Positions 8,432 through 17,271 of a stretch of 64,000 bases of DNA are shown piece by piece. The notes under the pieces are model-generated. The model was not told the DNA's origin and ran no database searches. It saw only the letters and a program-made list of their open reading frames with translations. This DNA comes from G963666945 sp963666945. GTDB taxonomy: Bacteria > Bacteroidota > Bacteroidia > Bacteroidales > Marinifilaceae. The position numbers and the translations under genes were made by a program. The stretch spans positions 26,534-90,533 of the forward strand of contig CAXXRT010000019.1 in NCBI GenBank assembly GCA_963666945.2. The letters run 5' to 3'. Positions within the stretch are counted from its first letter, which is position 1; every line of letters begins with the position of its first letter.

Positions 8432-10294
8432 ATGGATTTTAATGACTTGTGTTGTAGTAAAAACAGGGAAGAAGATTTGTTTATTTGTTATAAAGAATAC
8501 TATAATAATGTCCCCTTTCCTTGTCATGTCCTGGATTCACATTTAAATATTATTGATGTAAATCCGGTGTGGGAAAAATTTCTGGGTTATTCTAATAGTG
8601 AAGCTGTCGGTAAAAATATTTCTGAATTATTGCATGCAGATAATTTTTGTGAATTAAAAAATAAACTCACATCGTTAAAAACCAATAGGGAAATAAATAA
8701 CCTGAGGTCTGAATTGCGACATAAAAGTGGCCGGAATATTCCCGTATTGTTAAATGGAAAGATTTTTTGTCACGAGGATGGAAATATCATGAATATTTAT
8801 TGTGCTTTTCACGATATCTCACACGAGATTGAAACTATTGATAAGCTTAAGGAGTCGGAGGAAAGATACAGGGCTGTTTTTTATGGGAGCAATTCTATAA
8901 TGTTGATTATTAATCCTGAAACTGGTGATATTGTTGATGCCAATAAGGCGGCAGAAGAATTTTATGGATATCGGATAGGTGAGTTGAAATCGATGAATAT
9001 TTGTCAGATTAACGCATTTCCTGGAAATGTAGTCAATGATAAAATGCAAAATGCAATAGAAAACAATGAAAATAATTTCTTATTTAAGCATAGACTAGCC
9101 AACGGTTGTTTAAGAGATGTCGAAGTATACAATGGGAAAATATGTATTAGTAACAAGGAGTTGTTATATTCAATTATTCATGATATTACGGAAAGCAGAA
9201 AGAACGAGGAAAGACTAATAAAAGCAGAGAAAATAGCAAATATTGGAAGTTGGGAAATAAATTTGAATACCGGAGAAGTTTATCTTTCATTAGGAGCCAG
9301 AAAAATTTATGGTCTTTTTGAAGACAATATTGATATAGAACTAATACAGTCTTTTCCTTTAGGAGAATACAGAAGATTTTTGGATAAAGCTTTTTATGAA
9401 CTGATTGTAAATAGCGTTCCTTACGATGTGGAATTTAAAATTTACCGGCCAGCCGATGGGGAAATTATTGATATTCATTCTATTGCCAAATATAAGAAAG
9501 ATTCTAATATAGTTTTTGGGGTTGTACAGGATATAACTAAACAAAAAGAGATAGAAGAAGATATTAAGAAAGCTAAAGACAGAGCAGAGGAGGCAGATAG
9601 GTTAAAATCGGCTTTTCTTGCAACAGTATCCCATGAGTTACGAACTCCACTGAATGCAATAATTGGTTTGAGCGATATTATAGATGAAAATATGGGAATG
9701 GAGGAGATTTTGGAAATGAATTCAATAATTAATTCCAGTGGACATAATCTTCTTGATATAATAGAAACAATTCTTGATATATCACTTGTAGAGACAGCTA
9801 AGTTTAAAATAAATAACGAAAGATTCTTATTGAGTATGTTATTTGCAGATATTAAAGATTTTGTAAGAAGGGAGTCTATGGTAAAACCAAATCTTGATAT
9901 AAAATATATTCCGCAGAATAATAATTTCAATATATCAATATATTCTGATTTCGCAAGGATAAGGAAAGTTCTAAAGAATCTGCTTAAGAATGCAATAAAA
10001 TTTACGGAAAATGGTTACGTTGATTATGGATATGTTATATCAAATGATGCTGTGATTTTCTATGTTAAAGATTCAGGAGTAGGTATACCTGACGATAAAA
10101 AAGAAAAAATATTTGAAAGTTTTAGGCAATTGGATGATAGTATAACCAGGAAATATGCGGGAATTGGTCTTGGATTGACTGTTTGTAAGAAGATTGCTGA
10201 TGTGCTTGCCGGTGATATATGGGTTGAATCAGAGAAAGAAGCTGGTTCTGTTTTTTATTTTAAGTTAAAAAATGTAGATATTAAGTATATATAG
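8432..10294 (+). CDS. PAS-domain sensor histidine kinase (second of a tandem pair)
   Basis: This 620-residue kinase also lacks membrane segments. Three PAS-like units can be read: about residues 20-135, 145-260 and 270-370, the last with a PAC-type VVQDITKQKEIEEDI end. A linker very like that of the preceding kinase (KDRAEEADRLKSAFLATVSHE) leads into HisKA with His401, then HATPase_c with N box NLLKNAIKFT, G1 DSGVGI and G2 GIGLGL. The shared linker and core suggest an old duplication with different sensory modules. It starts 123 bases after the first kinase and is followed at 24 bases by an unassigned gene. No partner response regulator is visible. Confidence 0.93.
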   Translation: MDFNDLCCSKNREEDLFICYKEYYNNVPFPCHVLDSHLNIIDVNPVWEKFLGYSNSEAVGKNISELLHADNFCELKNKLTSLKTNREINNLRSELRHKSGRNIPVLLNGKIFCHEDGNIMNIYCAFHDISHEIETIDKLKESEERYRAVFYGSNSIMLIINPETGDIVDANKAAEEFYGYRIGELKSMNICQINAFPGNVVNDKMQNAIENNENNFLFKHRLANGCLRDVEVYNGKICISNKELLYSIIHDITESRKNEERLIKAEKIANIGSWEINLNTGEVYLSLGARKIYGLFEDNIDIELIQSFPLGEYRRFLDKAFYELIVNSVPYDVEFKIYRPADGEIIDIHSIAKYKKDSNIVFGVVQDITKQKEIEEDIKKAKDRAEEADRLKSAFLATVSHELRTPLNAIIGLSDIIDENMGMEEILEMNSIINSSGHNLLDIIETILDISLVETAKFKINNERFLLSMLFADIKDFVRRESMVKPNLDIKYIPQNNNFNISIYSDFARIRKVLKNLLKNAIKFTENGYVDYGYVISNDAVIFYVKDSGVGIPDDKKEKIFESFRQLDDSITRKYAGIGLGLTVCKKIADVLAGDIWVESEKEAGSVFYFKLKNVDIKYI

Positions 10295-10318
10295 ATGACC
10301 ATATGTTAATTTTTAATT

Positions 10319-10720
10319 ATGGCATTAGATGTTAGTTGTGTTGTTAATAATCTGGAGAATATCTATGATACCTTTGATATGACATTAGTACATGTAGGAG
10401 TAGGGGGTGGGGCTTTGCTTGCCTATTCTGCAAGGGCAAATAGTATAGCAAATAATGTATTAATTATTGATCATGTCCCAGAATCAGAATGGTCGTGGTA
10501 TTGTTGTGAGACAGAAAAGATCGAGAGGAGTTGGAAATCTATGGAGAATATAGATTTTATTGAAAGTAAGAGAAAGGTAGCATTACAGACATACGATTCA
10601 TATGAAGAACTGAGAAATAAGTTGCCTGTTGTTGGTGATGAGGCTATAAACAGGATAAAAGAATTTAAAGGTAAAACAGATATTAATATTGAAATGCCTT
10701 ATAGGATGGTGTTGATATAG
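10319..10720 (+). CDS. hypothetical protein downstream of tandem sensor kinases
   Basis: I do not recognise this 133-residue protein. It has no signal peptide or clear membrane helix. An early stretch, LVHVGVGGGALLAYSARA, is glycine-rich with a following helix, reminiscent of a nucleotide-binding turn, but no family follows from that. The rest is charged and likely helical, with a CC pair at about residues 62-63. It starts 24 bases after the second kinase and ends before a strong terminator, so it is probably co-transcribed with the kinases. Codon use resembles its neighbours. Confidence 0.65.
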   Translation: MALDVSCVVNNLENIYDTFDMTLVHVGVGGGALLAYSARANSIANNVLIIDHVPESEWSWYCCETEKIERSWKSMENIDFIESKRKVALQTYDSYEELRNKLPVVGDEAINRIKEFKGKTDINIEMPYRMVLI

Positions 10721-10740
10721 GCATTGTAGCGACTGTATTA

Positions 10741-10785
10741 AATATAGCCCTTCTTCCATTGACGAAAGAAGGGCTATATTTTTGT
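10741..10785. terminator. bidirectional terminator between the 133-residue gene and metG
   Basis: A perfect 15-base stem (10741-10755 with 10766-10780) containing AGCCCTTCTT / AAGAAGGGCT closes a ten-base loop and is followed by TTTTTG. It lies between two converging genes, 20 bases after one stop and 12 bases from the other, so it can serve both. Confidence 0.9.
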
Positions 10786-10792
10786 TGTGAAT

Positions 10793-12823
10793 TTATCTTA
10801 TTTCAGAACCTGGTTTAATATCCTTATCTGGGCTGACAAATGCCAGTGAGCCATCGGCATTTTCTGCCATTAATATCATTCCCTGGGATTCTATACCTTT
10901 AAGTTGTTTTGGCTCAAGGTTAACAAGTATTGATACTTGTTTTCCGATTACTTCTTCCGGTTTGTAGTATTCTGCAATACCGGAAACAACAGTTCTTTTA
11001 TCTATTCCTGTATCGATAGTAAGTTTTAGAAGCTTTTTAGTCTTAGCCACTTTTTCTGCTTCAATAATTTTACCTACGCGGATATCCATTTTCATGAAAT
11101 CATCGAAATTGATGTTTTCTTTTGCAGGTTTCGCAACTGCAGCTTCAAGTTCGTTTGCTTTTTTTGTTGCAAGAAGCTTATCAACTTGTTCCTGAATAGT
11201 GTCATCTTCTATTTTTTCAAATAAAAGAGATGGTTTGTTTATTATATGTCCTGCAGGAATAACATTGTCACCAATATTTTCCCATTCAATCATATCAATA
11301 TTTAAGAATTCCCTAAGTTTAGTGGTAGAGAAAGGAAGGAATGGTTCCATTATAGTTGTTAGGTCAGCTGATATCTGAAGGCAGATATTTATAATAGTCT
11401 TAACTCTTTCTTCATCTGTTTTAATGACTTTCCAAGGTTCAGAATCGGCAAGGTATTTATTACCAAGTCTTGCAAGTGTCATTGCTTCTTTTAATGCTTC
11501 GCGGAAATGGAATGTTTCAAGGTTCTTTTCTACAGATTCTTTTATTTTTGGTATCTCAGCAAGTGTTTCTTTATCGAAATCTGTCATCTCTCCTCTTGTT
11601 GGAACTTCTCCATTATAATACTTATGTGTAAGCACTAATGATCTGTTGATAAAGTTTCCAAATATTGCTACAAGCTCATTGTTGTTTCTTGCCTGGAAAT
11701 CTTTCCATGTAAAATCGTTATCCTTGGTTTCAGGGGCATTGGCAGTAAGTACATACCTTAATACATCCTGTTTGTCAGGGAATTCTTCAAGGTATTCGTG
11801 CAACCATACTGCCCAGTTCCTTGAAGTTGAGATTTTGTCTCCTTCAAGGTTAAGGAATTCGTTTGCAGGAACGTTGTCAGGAACTATATAGGAGCCTTCT
11901 GCCTTAAGCATAGAAGGGAATATGATGCAGTGGAATACTATATTATCTTTTCCGATAAAATGTATCATTCTTGTCTCTTCATCTTTCCAGTATTTTTCCC
12001 ATTCAGGGGTCAGCTCTTTAGTTGCTGAGATATATCCTATAGGTGCATCAAACCATACATAAAGAACTTTGCCTTCAGCACCATCTATAGGTACTGGCAC
12101 TCCCCAGTCAAGGTCTCTGGTTACTGCACGAGGATGAAGACCTCCGTCCAGCCAGCTTTTACACTGACCGTAAACATTGGGTTTCCATTCTTTGTGTTCT
12201 TCAAGAATCCATTGTTTTAGCCAGTTTTCATATTTATCAAGAGGCAGATACCAGTGGGTAGTTTCTTTAAGTTCAGGTTTGTTTCCTGTAATGGCAGAGA
12301 CCGGATTTATTAGATCGGTTGCATTAAGGGATGTTCCGCATGCCTCACACTGATCTCCGTATGCTCCTTCTGAATTGCAGTGAGGGCATGTTCCTGTAAT
12401 ATATCTGTCCGCAAGGAATTGCTTTGCATCTTTATCGTAAAATTGCTTTGATGTTTTTTCAACAAATTCACCTCTTTCGTAAAGATTTTTGAAAAAATCA
12501 GAGGCAAGTTTGTGATGGGTTTCTGAGCTTGTACGTGAATAAATATCAAAAGAGATCCCGAATTTCTCGAAAGAATCTTTTATAATGTTGTGGTAACGAT
12601 CAACAATATCTTGTGGAGTAACGCCTTCTTTTTGTGCTTTAATAGTAATGGGTACACCATGTTCGTCTGATCCGCCAATAAATGCAACTTCCTCTCCTCT
12701 AAGTCTTAAGTATCTCACATATATGTCGGCAGGCACATATACTCCGGCCAGGTGCCCAATGTGAACGGGTCCATTAGCATACGGAAGTGCTGTAGTTATT
12801 AATGATCTTTTAAACTTGCTCAT
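10793..12823 (-). CDS. metG: methionine--tRNA ligase
   Basis: MetG charges tRNA-Met with methionine. The 676-residue protein begins [18 protein letters not shown] and carries the class I signature HIGH at residues 21-24, a zinc knuckle with CPHC and CEAC, and the second signature as KISTS at 330-334 (usual form KMSKS). The C-terminal about 110 residues form the tRNA-binding EMAP II-like domain ([13 protein letters not shown]). The frame can be extended upstream to a GTG at 12856, but that codon overlaps a promoter element, so the ATG at 12823 is the better start. Confidence 0.97.
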   Translation of the reverse strand: MSKFKRSLITTALPYANGPVHIGHLAGVYVPADIYVRYLRLRGEEVAFIGGSDEHGVPITIKAQKEGVTPQDIVDRYHNIIKDSFEKFGISFDIYSRTSSETHHKLASDFFKNLYERGEFVEKTSKQFYDKDAKQFLADRYITGTCPHCNSEGAYGDQCEACGTSLNATDLINPVSAITGNKPELKETTHWYLPLDKYENWLKQWILEEHKEWKPNVYGQCKSWLDGGLHPRAVTRDLDWGVPVPIDGAEGKVLYVWFDAPIGYISATKELTPEWEKYWKDEETRMIHFIGKDNIVFHCIIFPSMLKAEGSYIVPDNVPANEFLNLEGDKISTSRNWAVWLHEYLEEFPDKQDVLRYVLTANAPETKDNDFTWKDFQARNNNELVAIFGNFINRSLVLTHKYYNGEVPTRGEMTDFDKETLAEIPKIKESVEKNLETFHFREALKEAMTLARLGNKYLADSEPWKVIKTDEERVKTIINICLQISADLTTIMEPFLPFSTTKLREFLNIDMIEWENIGDNVIPAGHIINKPSLLFEKIEDDTIQEQVDKLLATKKANELEAAVAKPAKENINFDDFMKMDIRVGKIIEAEKVAKTKKLLKLTIDTGIDKRTVVSGIAEYYKPEEVIGKQVSILVNLEPKQLKGIESQGMILMAENADGSLAFVSPDKDIKPGSEIR

Positions 12824-12855
12824 AATAGTATATTGTAGATTATTTAATGAAGCCA

Positions 12856-12863
12856 CAAAGATA
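12856..12863 (-). promoter_or_regulatory. Bacteroidota -7 element upstream of metG
   Basis: TATCTTTG on the minus strand lies 32 bases before the metG ATG at 12823. It decides against the in-frame GTG at 12856, which it overlaps. Confidence 0.7.
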
Positions 12864-13022
12864 TATATTTGAAATAAAACTATGATATGAAGCGTGTTAA
12901 AATGATGTATCTAAATACTAAAAAGAATTAATTGAGAAAGAGGGATTAATATGTGTTTGGGTTAAATTATTAGGAGTAAGTAATTTTTGTGTAAAATGTT
13001 TCTAAATAGTAAAGGTTTTTAG

Positions 13023-13030
13023 TAAATTTG
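13023..13030 (+). promoter_or_regulatory. Bacteroidota -7 element upstream of the LD-carboxypeptidase gene
   Basis: TAAATTTG fits TAnnTTTG, 25 bases before the ATG at 13056; a TTT triplet about 21 bases upstream may be a weak -33 element. It diverges from the metG element. Confidence 0.6.
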
Positions 13031-13055
13031 AATGTAGAAACTAAAATTATAAATA

Positions 13056-14006
13056 ATGATTAAGCCGCCATATTTGCAACCAGGGGATAAAATTGCTATA
13101 GTTGCTCCGGCCGGGAGAGTGGCCAGGGCTAAGGTTGATCTGGCTGTTAAGATGTTTGAAAAATGGGGGTATGAGGTTGTTGTTGGGGATAATGTTTTCA
13201 ATGATTACAATATTTTCTCAGCAACAGATGATGAAAGGGCTGAGGATCTGCAGAAAGTATTCGATAGTGAAGATATAAGGGCAGTGGTTTGTGCCAGGGG
13301 TGGTTATGGCTGTATTCGAATAGTGGATAAAATAGATTATTCAAAATTTCAGGGAAATCCTAAATGGTTGGTAGGTTTTAGTGATATAACTGTTCTCCAT
13401 GCCAAGTTGAATACTTTGGGTATTGAAAGTATACATGGACCAATGCCTGTAAAGTTTCCCGAAGATGGTTCCGAGACAGATGATATTATAAAATTAAAAA
13501 AATTGTTAGAGGGCTCTCAGCCTGTATACAGTTATACTAGTCATCCAATGAATAGAAAGGGTGTAAGTAGTGGAGAACTTGTTGGTGGTAATTTATCTAT
13601 AGTTTACAGTCTTCATGGCATTGAGATTGAATGGAAAAAAAATGAAAAGATTTTATTTATTGAAGATGTGGATGAAGATTTATACCATTTAGATAGAATG
13701 ATGCAGAACCTTAAACATTCCGGAAAGTTGGAACATTTACAAGGCTTGCTTGTTGGTCAAATGAGTGAAATGAAAGACGGAGACCCATCTTTTGGCTCCA
13801 CAGCTTATGAGATCATCGCTGAGGCAGTGGAAGATTATGATTTTCCTGTTGTGTATGGATTCCCTGCTGGTCATGGTGATGTGAATTATCCTCTTATTTT
13901 TGGAGCTATAGCGGAATTAGAAGTTAATGACAAGTCGTATAATCTTAGTTTTAATCATAAAAGACATTTTCCGGGGATAAAAGATATATTGGGTTATAAG
14001 GAATGA
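13056..14006 (+). CDS. LD-carboxypeptidase (peptidase family S66)
   Basis: S66 LD-carboxypeptidases (LdcA type) remove the terminal D-Ala from murein tetrapeptides during cell-wall recycling. The 316 residues fit the family. Visible signatures are the N-terminal DKIAIVAPAGRV, the ARGGYG turn, the nucleophile Ser in GFSDITVLH, a Glu-rich FIEDVDEDLYHLDRM segment that carries the catalytic Glu region, and the C-terminal catalytic His in GHGDVNYPL. No signal peptide is seen, in line with the cytoplasmic recycling role. MccF-type immunity proteins share the fold, but nothing in the context points to microcin resistance. Confidence 0.93.
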   Translation: MIKPPYLQPGDKIAIVAPAGRVARAKVDLAVKMFEKWGYEVVVGDNVFNDYNIFSATDDERAEDLQKVFDSEDIRAVVCARGGYGCIRIVDKIDYSKFQGNPKWLVGFSDITVLHAKLNTLGIESIHGPMPVKFPEDGSETDDIIKLKKLLEGSQPVYSYTSHPMNRKGVSSGELVGGNLSIVYSLHGIEIEWKKNEKILFIEDVDEDLYHLDRMMQNLKHSGKLEHLQGLLVGQMSEMKDGDPSFGSTAYEIIAEAVEDYDFPVVYGFPAGHGDVNYPLIFGAIAELEVNDKSYNLSFNHKRHFPGIKDILGYKE

Positions 14007-14021
14007 ATAGATAGATAAAAT

Positions 14022-14666
14022 ATGAGTTATTTTGATTCTTTTTGTAGTGGGTTGAATTTGAGGCTGAAGGACGAATTACCTGGTGATGAGGTTAGGAAAA
14101 AGATGGCCCCTTCTGCAAGGTTTATAGTTGGTAAAGAGGGGAATCATAAAAGGAGACCCAGAGAAAGTGCTGTTCTCATTCTTCTTTACTTAAAGGATGG
14201 AGAAATACACATACCCTTAATTAAAAGAGTAGAGGATGGTTCTCCCCATAGCGGGCAGGTAAGTTTTCCGGGAGGAGGCAAAGAGAAATTTGATGGGAAT
14301 ATTATAGAAACAGCTTTAAGAGAGGGGCAGGAAGAGATTGGTGTAAATGCTAAAAATATCAGAGTATTGGGAACTCTTACAGAACTTTATATTCCTGTCA
14401 GTAACTACAATGTGACTCCTGTTATTGGGTATTTGGAAGATACACCTCAGTTTGATATAGAAAAAAAAGAAGTTGACTACGTTATTGAGTGTAAACTTCC
14501 ATATTTGTTTAAAAACGAAAATAAGGGACGAGAAACTTTGTATAGGCATGGAGTAAGTATAGATGCCCCGTATTATCTTTGTGGCGAGGAAAAAATATGG
14601 GGTGCAACGGCAATGATATTAAGTGAGTTTGAGGCTTTGTATTGTGAAGTGATTAATAAATTATAA
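14022..14666 (+). CDS. Nudix hydrolase, CoA-pyrophosphatase type
   Basis: The 214-residue protein holds a full Nudix box, from GGGKEKFDG to REGQEEIGV, with the metal-binding REGQEE core. Just before it is LIKRVEDGSPHSGQVSFPGG, which matches the CoA-pyrophosphatase (NudL/PCD1) pattern, so the likely reaction is hydrolysis of CoA or CoA esters to phosphopantetheine and 3',5'-ADP. The gene lies 15 bases after the LD-carboxypeptidase gene and is probably co-transcribed with it. Confidence 0.9.
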   Translation: MSYFDSFCSGLNLRLKDELPGDEVRKKMAPSARFIVGKEGNHKRRPRESAVLILLYLKDGEIHIPLIKRVEDGSPHSGQVSFPGGGKEKFDGNIIETALREGQEEIGVNAKNIRVLGTLTELYIPVSNYNVTPVIGYLEDTPQFDIEKKEVDYVIECKLPYLFKNENKGRETLYRHGVSIDAPYYLCGEEKIWGATAMILSEFEALYCEVINKL

Positions 14667-14671
14667 ATTTG
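14664..14671 (+). promoter_or_regulatory. possible -7 element upstream of gldH
   Basis: TAAATTTG fits TAnnTTTG and overlaps the stop of the Nudix gene, 16 bases before the gldH ATG. It may give gldH-trmB its own promoter within the cluster. Confidence 0.5.
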
Positions 14672-14687
14672 CGGCAAATAGTGAGTT

Positions 14688-15161
14688 ATGAAGAATATTT
14701 TATTGTCAGTTGTGTTTTTTGGACTGTTGTTGGTAGCATGTGATAAAAACAGGATTTTTGATGATTATAAAACTATAGAAGATAATAGTTGGAATGTTAG
14801 TCATCCTGTTAGTTTTGAAGTGGCGATACAGGACTCATCCGTTTTTTATAATATCTTTCTTAAGGTTAGGAATAATCAGGATTATGAGAATAAGAATCTA
14901 TGGTTGTTTATTAAATGTACTGATCCTTATGGTCTTGTTGAGATTAATACCAGGATGGATTGTCTTTTAGCCGATGATGAAGGTAGATGGTTAGGAAAGG
15001 GGTTGGGGGATATTTTTGATTCATCGTATGTGTTAAATGAAAACTTCAGATTTAAACATGCCGGTATATATAAATTTGAGATAATGCACGGGATGAGGGA
15101 AAATATTATCACTGGAGTAAGAGATATAGGTTTAAGAGTAGAAAAAAGAATTGTAAAGTAA
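14688..15161 (+). CDS. gldH: gliding motility lipoprotein GldH
   Basis: GldH is a lipoprotein first found as required for gliding in Flavobacterium johnsoniae; it is widespread in Bacteroidota, including non-gliders. The 157-residue protein has a lipoprotein signal ending in LVACDK with Cys18 as the lipidation site. The body matches GldH: FDDYKTIEDNSWN near the mature start, a beta-rich middle, and RFKHAGIYKFEIMHGMR near the end. Its role in this organism may be envelope or secretion related rather than motility. It precedes trmB by 15 bases. Confidence 0.9.
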   Translation: MKNILLSVVFFGLLLVACDKNRIFDDYKTIEDNSWNVSHPVSFEVAIQDSSVFYNIFLKVRNNQDYENKNLWLFIKCTDPYGLVEINTRMDCLLADDEGRWLGKGLGDIFDSSYVLNENFRFKHAGIYKFEIMHGMRENIITGVRDIGLRVEKRIVK

Positions 15162-15176
15162 GAAAACAGATAAATT

Positions 15177-15911
15177 GTGGGAAAAAATAAATTAGTAAAG
15201 TTTGCTGATATGGACACCCTTAGTAATGTGATTCAGCCAAAACATGATGAGGTTTTCCGAACTGATTATAAGTTGAAAGGTAAATGGAATGAAGAGATAT
15301 TTAAAAACGATAATCCTATAGTTCTTGAAGTAGGGTGCGGTAAGGGTGAATATACGGTAGGGTTGGCCAGAAAATTTCCGGAAAAGAATTTTATTGGTTT
15401 GGATATTAAGGGAGCAAGAATGTGGAAGGGGGCTAAAGAAGCTTATGTTGAGGGGTTGAAAAATGTTGCATTTATACGCATGCATGCTGAAATGCTTGAG
15501 TCGGTTTTTGCAAGTCATGAGGTTAGTGAGGTGTGGGTGACTTTTCCCGATCCACAGATGCAAAAGTCAAGGAAGAGACTTACCGGGACGCGATTTCTTT
15601 CCGCTTATAAGAATTTTCTTAAAGAGGATGGTCTTGTACATTTAAAAACAGATTCGTCTTTTCTTTATACATATACATCACATCTTGTTGAAGAGAATGC
15701 TTTTGATGTCTTTGTAAATACAGATGATCTTTATTCTTCCGGAATGGCTGATGATATTTTGTCTATAAGGACTTTCTATGAGCAGCAGTGGCTGGAAAGA
15801 GGTAAAACTATAAAGTATATTAAATTTTCGATGAAGGGTAAAACAAACTTTATAGAACCCGATATTGATATAGAAAAAGACGATTATAGAAGTTTTGGCA
15901 GGGGACGATAA
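15177..15911 (+). CDS. trmB: tRNA (guanine-N7-)-methyltransferase
   Basis: TrmB methylates guanine 46 in the variable loop of tRNA using S-adenosylmethionine. The 244-residue protein carries the SAM-binding motif LEVGCGKGEY, the FIGLDIKGARMWKGA segment and the family signature VTFPDPQMQKSRKRL. The start is a GTG at 15177: it yields GKNKLVKFADM, an N-terminus I recognise from other Bacteroidales TrmB proteins, and no ATG fits as well. It follows gldH at 15 bases. Confidence 0.95.
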   Translation: MGKNKLVKFADMDTLSNVIQPKHDEVFRTDYKLKGKWNEEIFKNDNPIVLEVGCGKGEYTVGLARKFPEKNFIGLDIKGARMWKGAKEAYVEGLKNVAFIRMHAEMLESVFASHEVSEVWVTFPDPQMQKSRKRLTGTRFLSAYKNFLKEDGLVHLKTDSSFLYTYTSHLVEENAFDVFVNTDDLYSSGMADDILSIRTFYEQQWLERGKTIKYIKFSMKGKTNFIEPDIDIEKDDYRSFGRGR

Positions 15912-15938
15912 TTGTTTTTGTGTACAAGAATAAAATAT

Positions 15939-15946
15939 TAAATTTG
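15939..15946 (+). promoter_or_regulatory. Bacteroidota -7 element upstream of mrp
   Basis: TAAATTTG fits TAnnTTTG and lies 58 bases before the mrp ATG. A TTTG at 15917-15920 could be the -33 element, with an 18-base spacer that is slightly short. Confidence 0.6.
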
Positions 15947-16004
15947 CATATATTTATGAGGAGAAGATAAGTGGCGATGGATTAATAAATTAATAATTAT
16001 TGAA

Positions 16005-17099
16005 ATGAGTTTTTATCCTAAACAAATTACTGATGCCTTGTCATCTGTTGTTTATCCGGGTTCGGATAAAACATTGTTGAGTCTGGATATGGTACAGGGT
16101 ATTAAGATAGATGGTAATAAGGTTCGTTTTATACTTGTTTTTCAACGTTCGAACGATCCTTTTATGCAGGTGTTGAGAAAGAAGTGTGGCGATTTGGTTA
16201 AGGCGGCCTTGGGAGAGGTGGCAGAGATTGCTGTTGAAGTTAAGTCTGTTCATGATATGGAAGCACCATCAGTATTGGAGGGTGTAAAAAATATAATAGC
16301 AGTGGCTTCCGGTAAAGGCGGTGTAGGAAAATCAACTGTTGCATCTAATCTTGCAGTAGCATTGGCAAAATCAGGCGCTAAGGTTGGACTTATAGATGCT
16401 GATATTTTTGGGCCTTCTGTGCCAAAAATGTTTGGGGCTGAGGATGCTCGTCCTTACATTGAAGAGATAAATGGGAAGAAACTGATTGTTCCTTTTGAAA
16501 AGTATGGTGTTAAGATACTTTCAATAGGATTCTTTGTTGATCCTAAGCAGGCAACGGTATGGAGAGGCCCAATGGCTTCAGGTGCTTTAAAGCAACTGAT
16601 AGGAGAAGCTAATTGGGGAGAACTTGATTATTTGTTGTTCGACCTTCCTCCGGGAACAAGCGATATTCACCTGACTTTAGTACAGACACTTCCTGTAACA
16701 GGGGCAATAGTAGTAAGTACGCCACAGGATGTTGCTCTTGCTGATGCCGTTAAAGGGATTAATATGTTTGAAAGTCCTGGTATAAATGTTCCGGTTCTTG
16801 GGCTTATTGAAAATATGGCTTGGTTTACTCCTGAAGAGCTTCCTGAAAATAAATATTATATTTTTGGAAAAGAAGGATGCAAAAGACTTGCTGAGTCTAA
16901 GGGCGTGAATCTTCTGGGGCAAATTCCGATTGTGCAGAGTATCCGTGAAGGAGGGGACGAAGGAAAGCCTGCTGCCTTAGACGAAAATTCTGCTACAGGT
17001 ATTGCTTTTGCAGATTTGGCTGCTAATGTTATCCAGGCTGTTGATGATAGGAATTGTACTGCATTAGGAACTAAAAGAGTAAGAGTTAAAGAGGATTAA
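16005..17099 (+). CDS. mrp: Mrp/NBP35-family iron-sulfur carrier ATPase
   Basis: Mrp (ApbC) proteins are P-loop ATPases that carry and transfer iron-sulfur clusters. The 364-residue protein has an N-terminal DUF59/MIP18-like domain (about residues 5-90) and a ParA/MinD-like domain starting at the deviant Walker A ASGKGGVGKST near residue 102, with DADIFGPSVP and DLPPGTSDIHLT downstream. The C-terminal CxxC found in many Mrp proteins is not present before the YYIFGKEG segment, a form I believe is usual in this phylum. A terminator follows, so it appears to be a single-gene unit. Confidence 0.94.
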   Translation: MSFYPKQITDALSSVVYPGSDKTLLSLDMVQGIKIDGNKVRFILVFQRSNDPFMQVLRKKCGDLVKAALGEVAEIAVEVKSVHDMEAPSVLEGVKNIIAVASGKGGVGKSTVASNLAVALAKSGAKVGLIDADIFGPSVPKMFGAEDARPYIEEINGKKLIVPFEKYGVKILSIGFFVDPKQATVWRGPMASGALKQLIGEANWGELDYLLFDLPPGTSDIHLTLVQTLPVTGAIVVSTPQDVALADAVKGINMFESPGINVPVLGLIENMAWFTPEELPENKYYIFGKEGCKRLAESKGVNLLGQIPIVQSIREGGDEGKPAALDENSATGIAFADLAANVIQAVDDRNCTALGTKRVRVKED

Positions 17100-17154
17100 T
17101 ATTAAAGATATTCGATGAATATTATTTAATAATAAAATAGAAACATATTTTATA

Positions 17155-17190
17155 GGGGGCAGCTAAAAAAAGCTAGCCCCTTTTTTTTTC
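17155..17190 (+). terminator. Rho-independent terminator of mrp
   Basis: GGGGC-AGCT pairs with AGCT-A-GCCCC around an A-rich loop, with one bulged base, followed by nine T residues. It lies about 55 bases after the mrp stop. Confidence 0.9.
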
Positions 17191-17271
17191 ATTTTTTTGT
17201 TTTTATATGTTTTTTAGCTTACTTTAATGTTTGTAATTTTTTCTTTTTATCTAATATGTTATTGGTTATTG

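Noticed and set aside
9475..9930. 151-codon minus-strand frame within the second kinase
   Set aside because: It is antisense to the HisKA/HATPase region and its translation is a low-complexity Ser/Ile/Leu-rich shadow.
13056..14006. Microcin-immunity (MccF) function for the S66 peptidase
   Set aside because: The fold is shared, but the neighbourhood has no microcin genes and murein recycling is the simpler reading.
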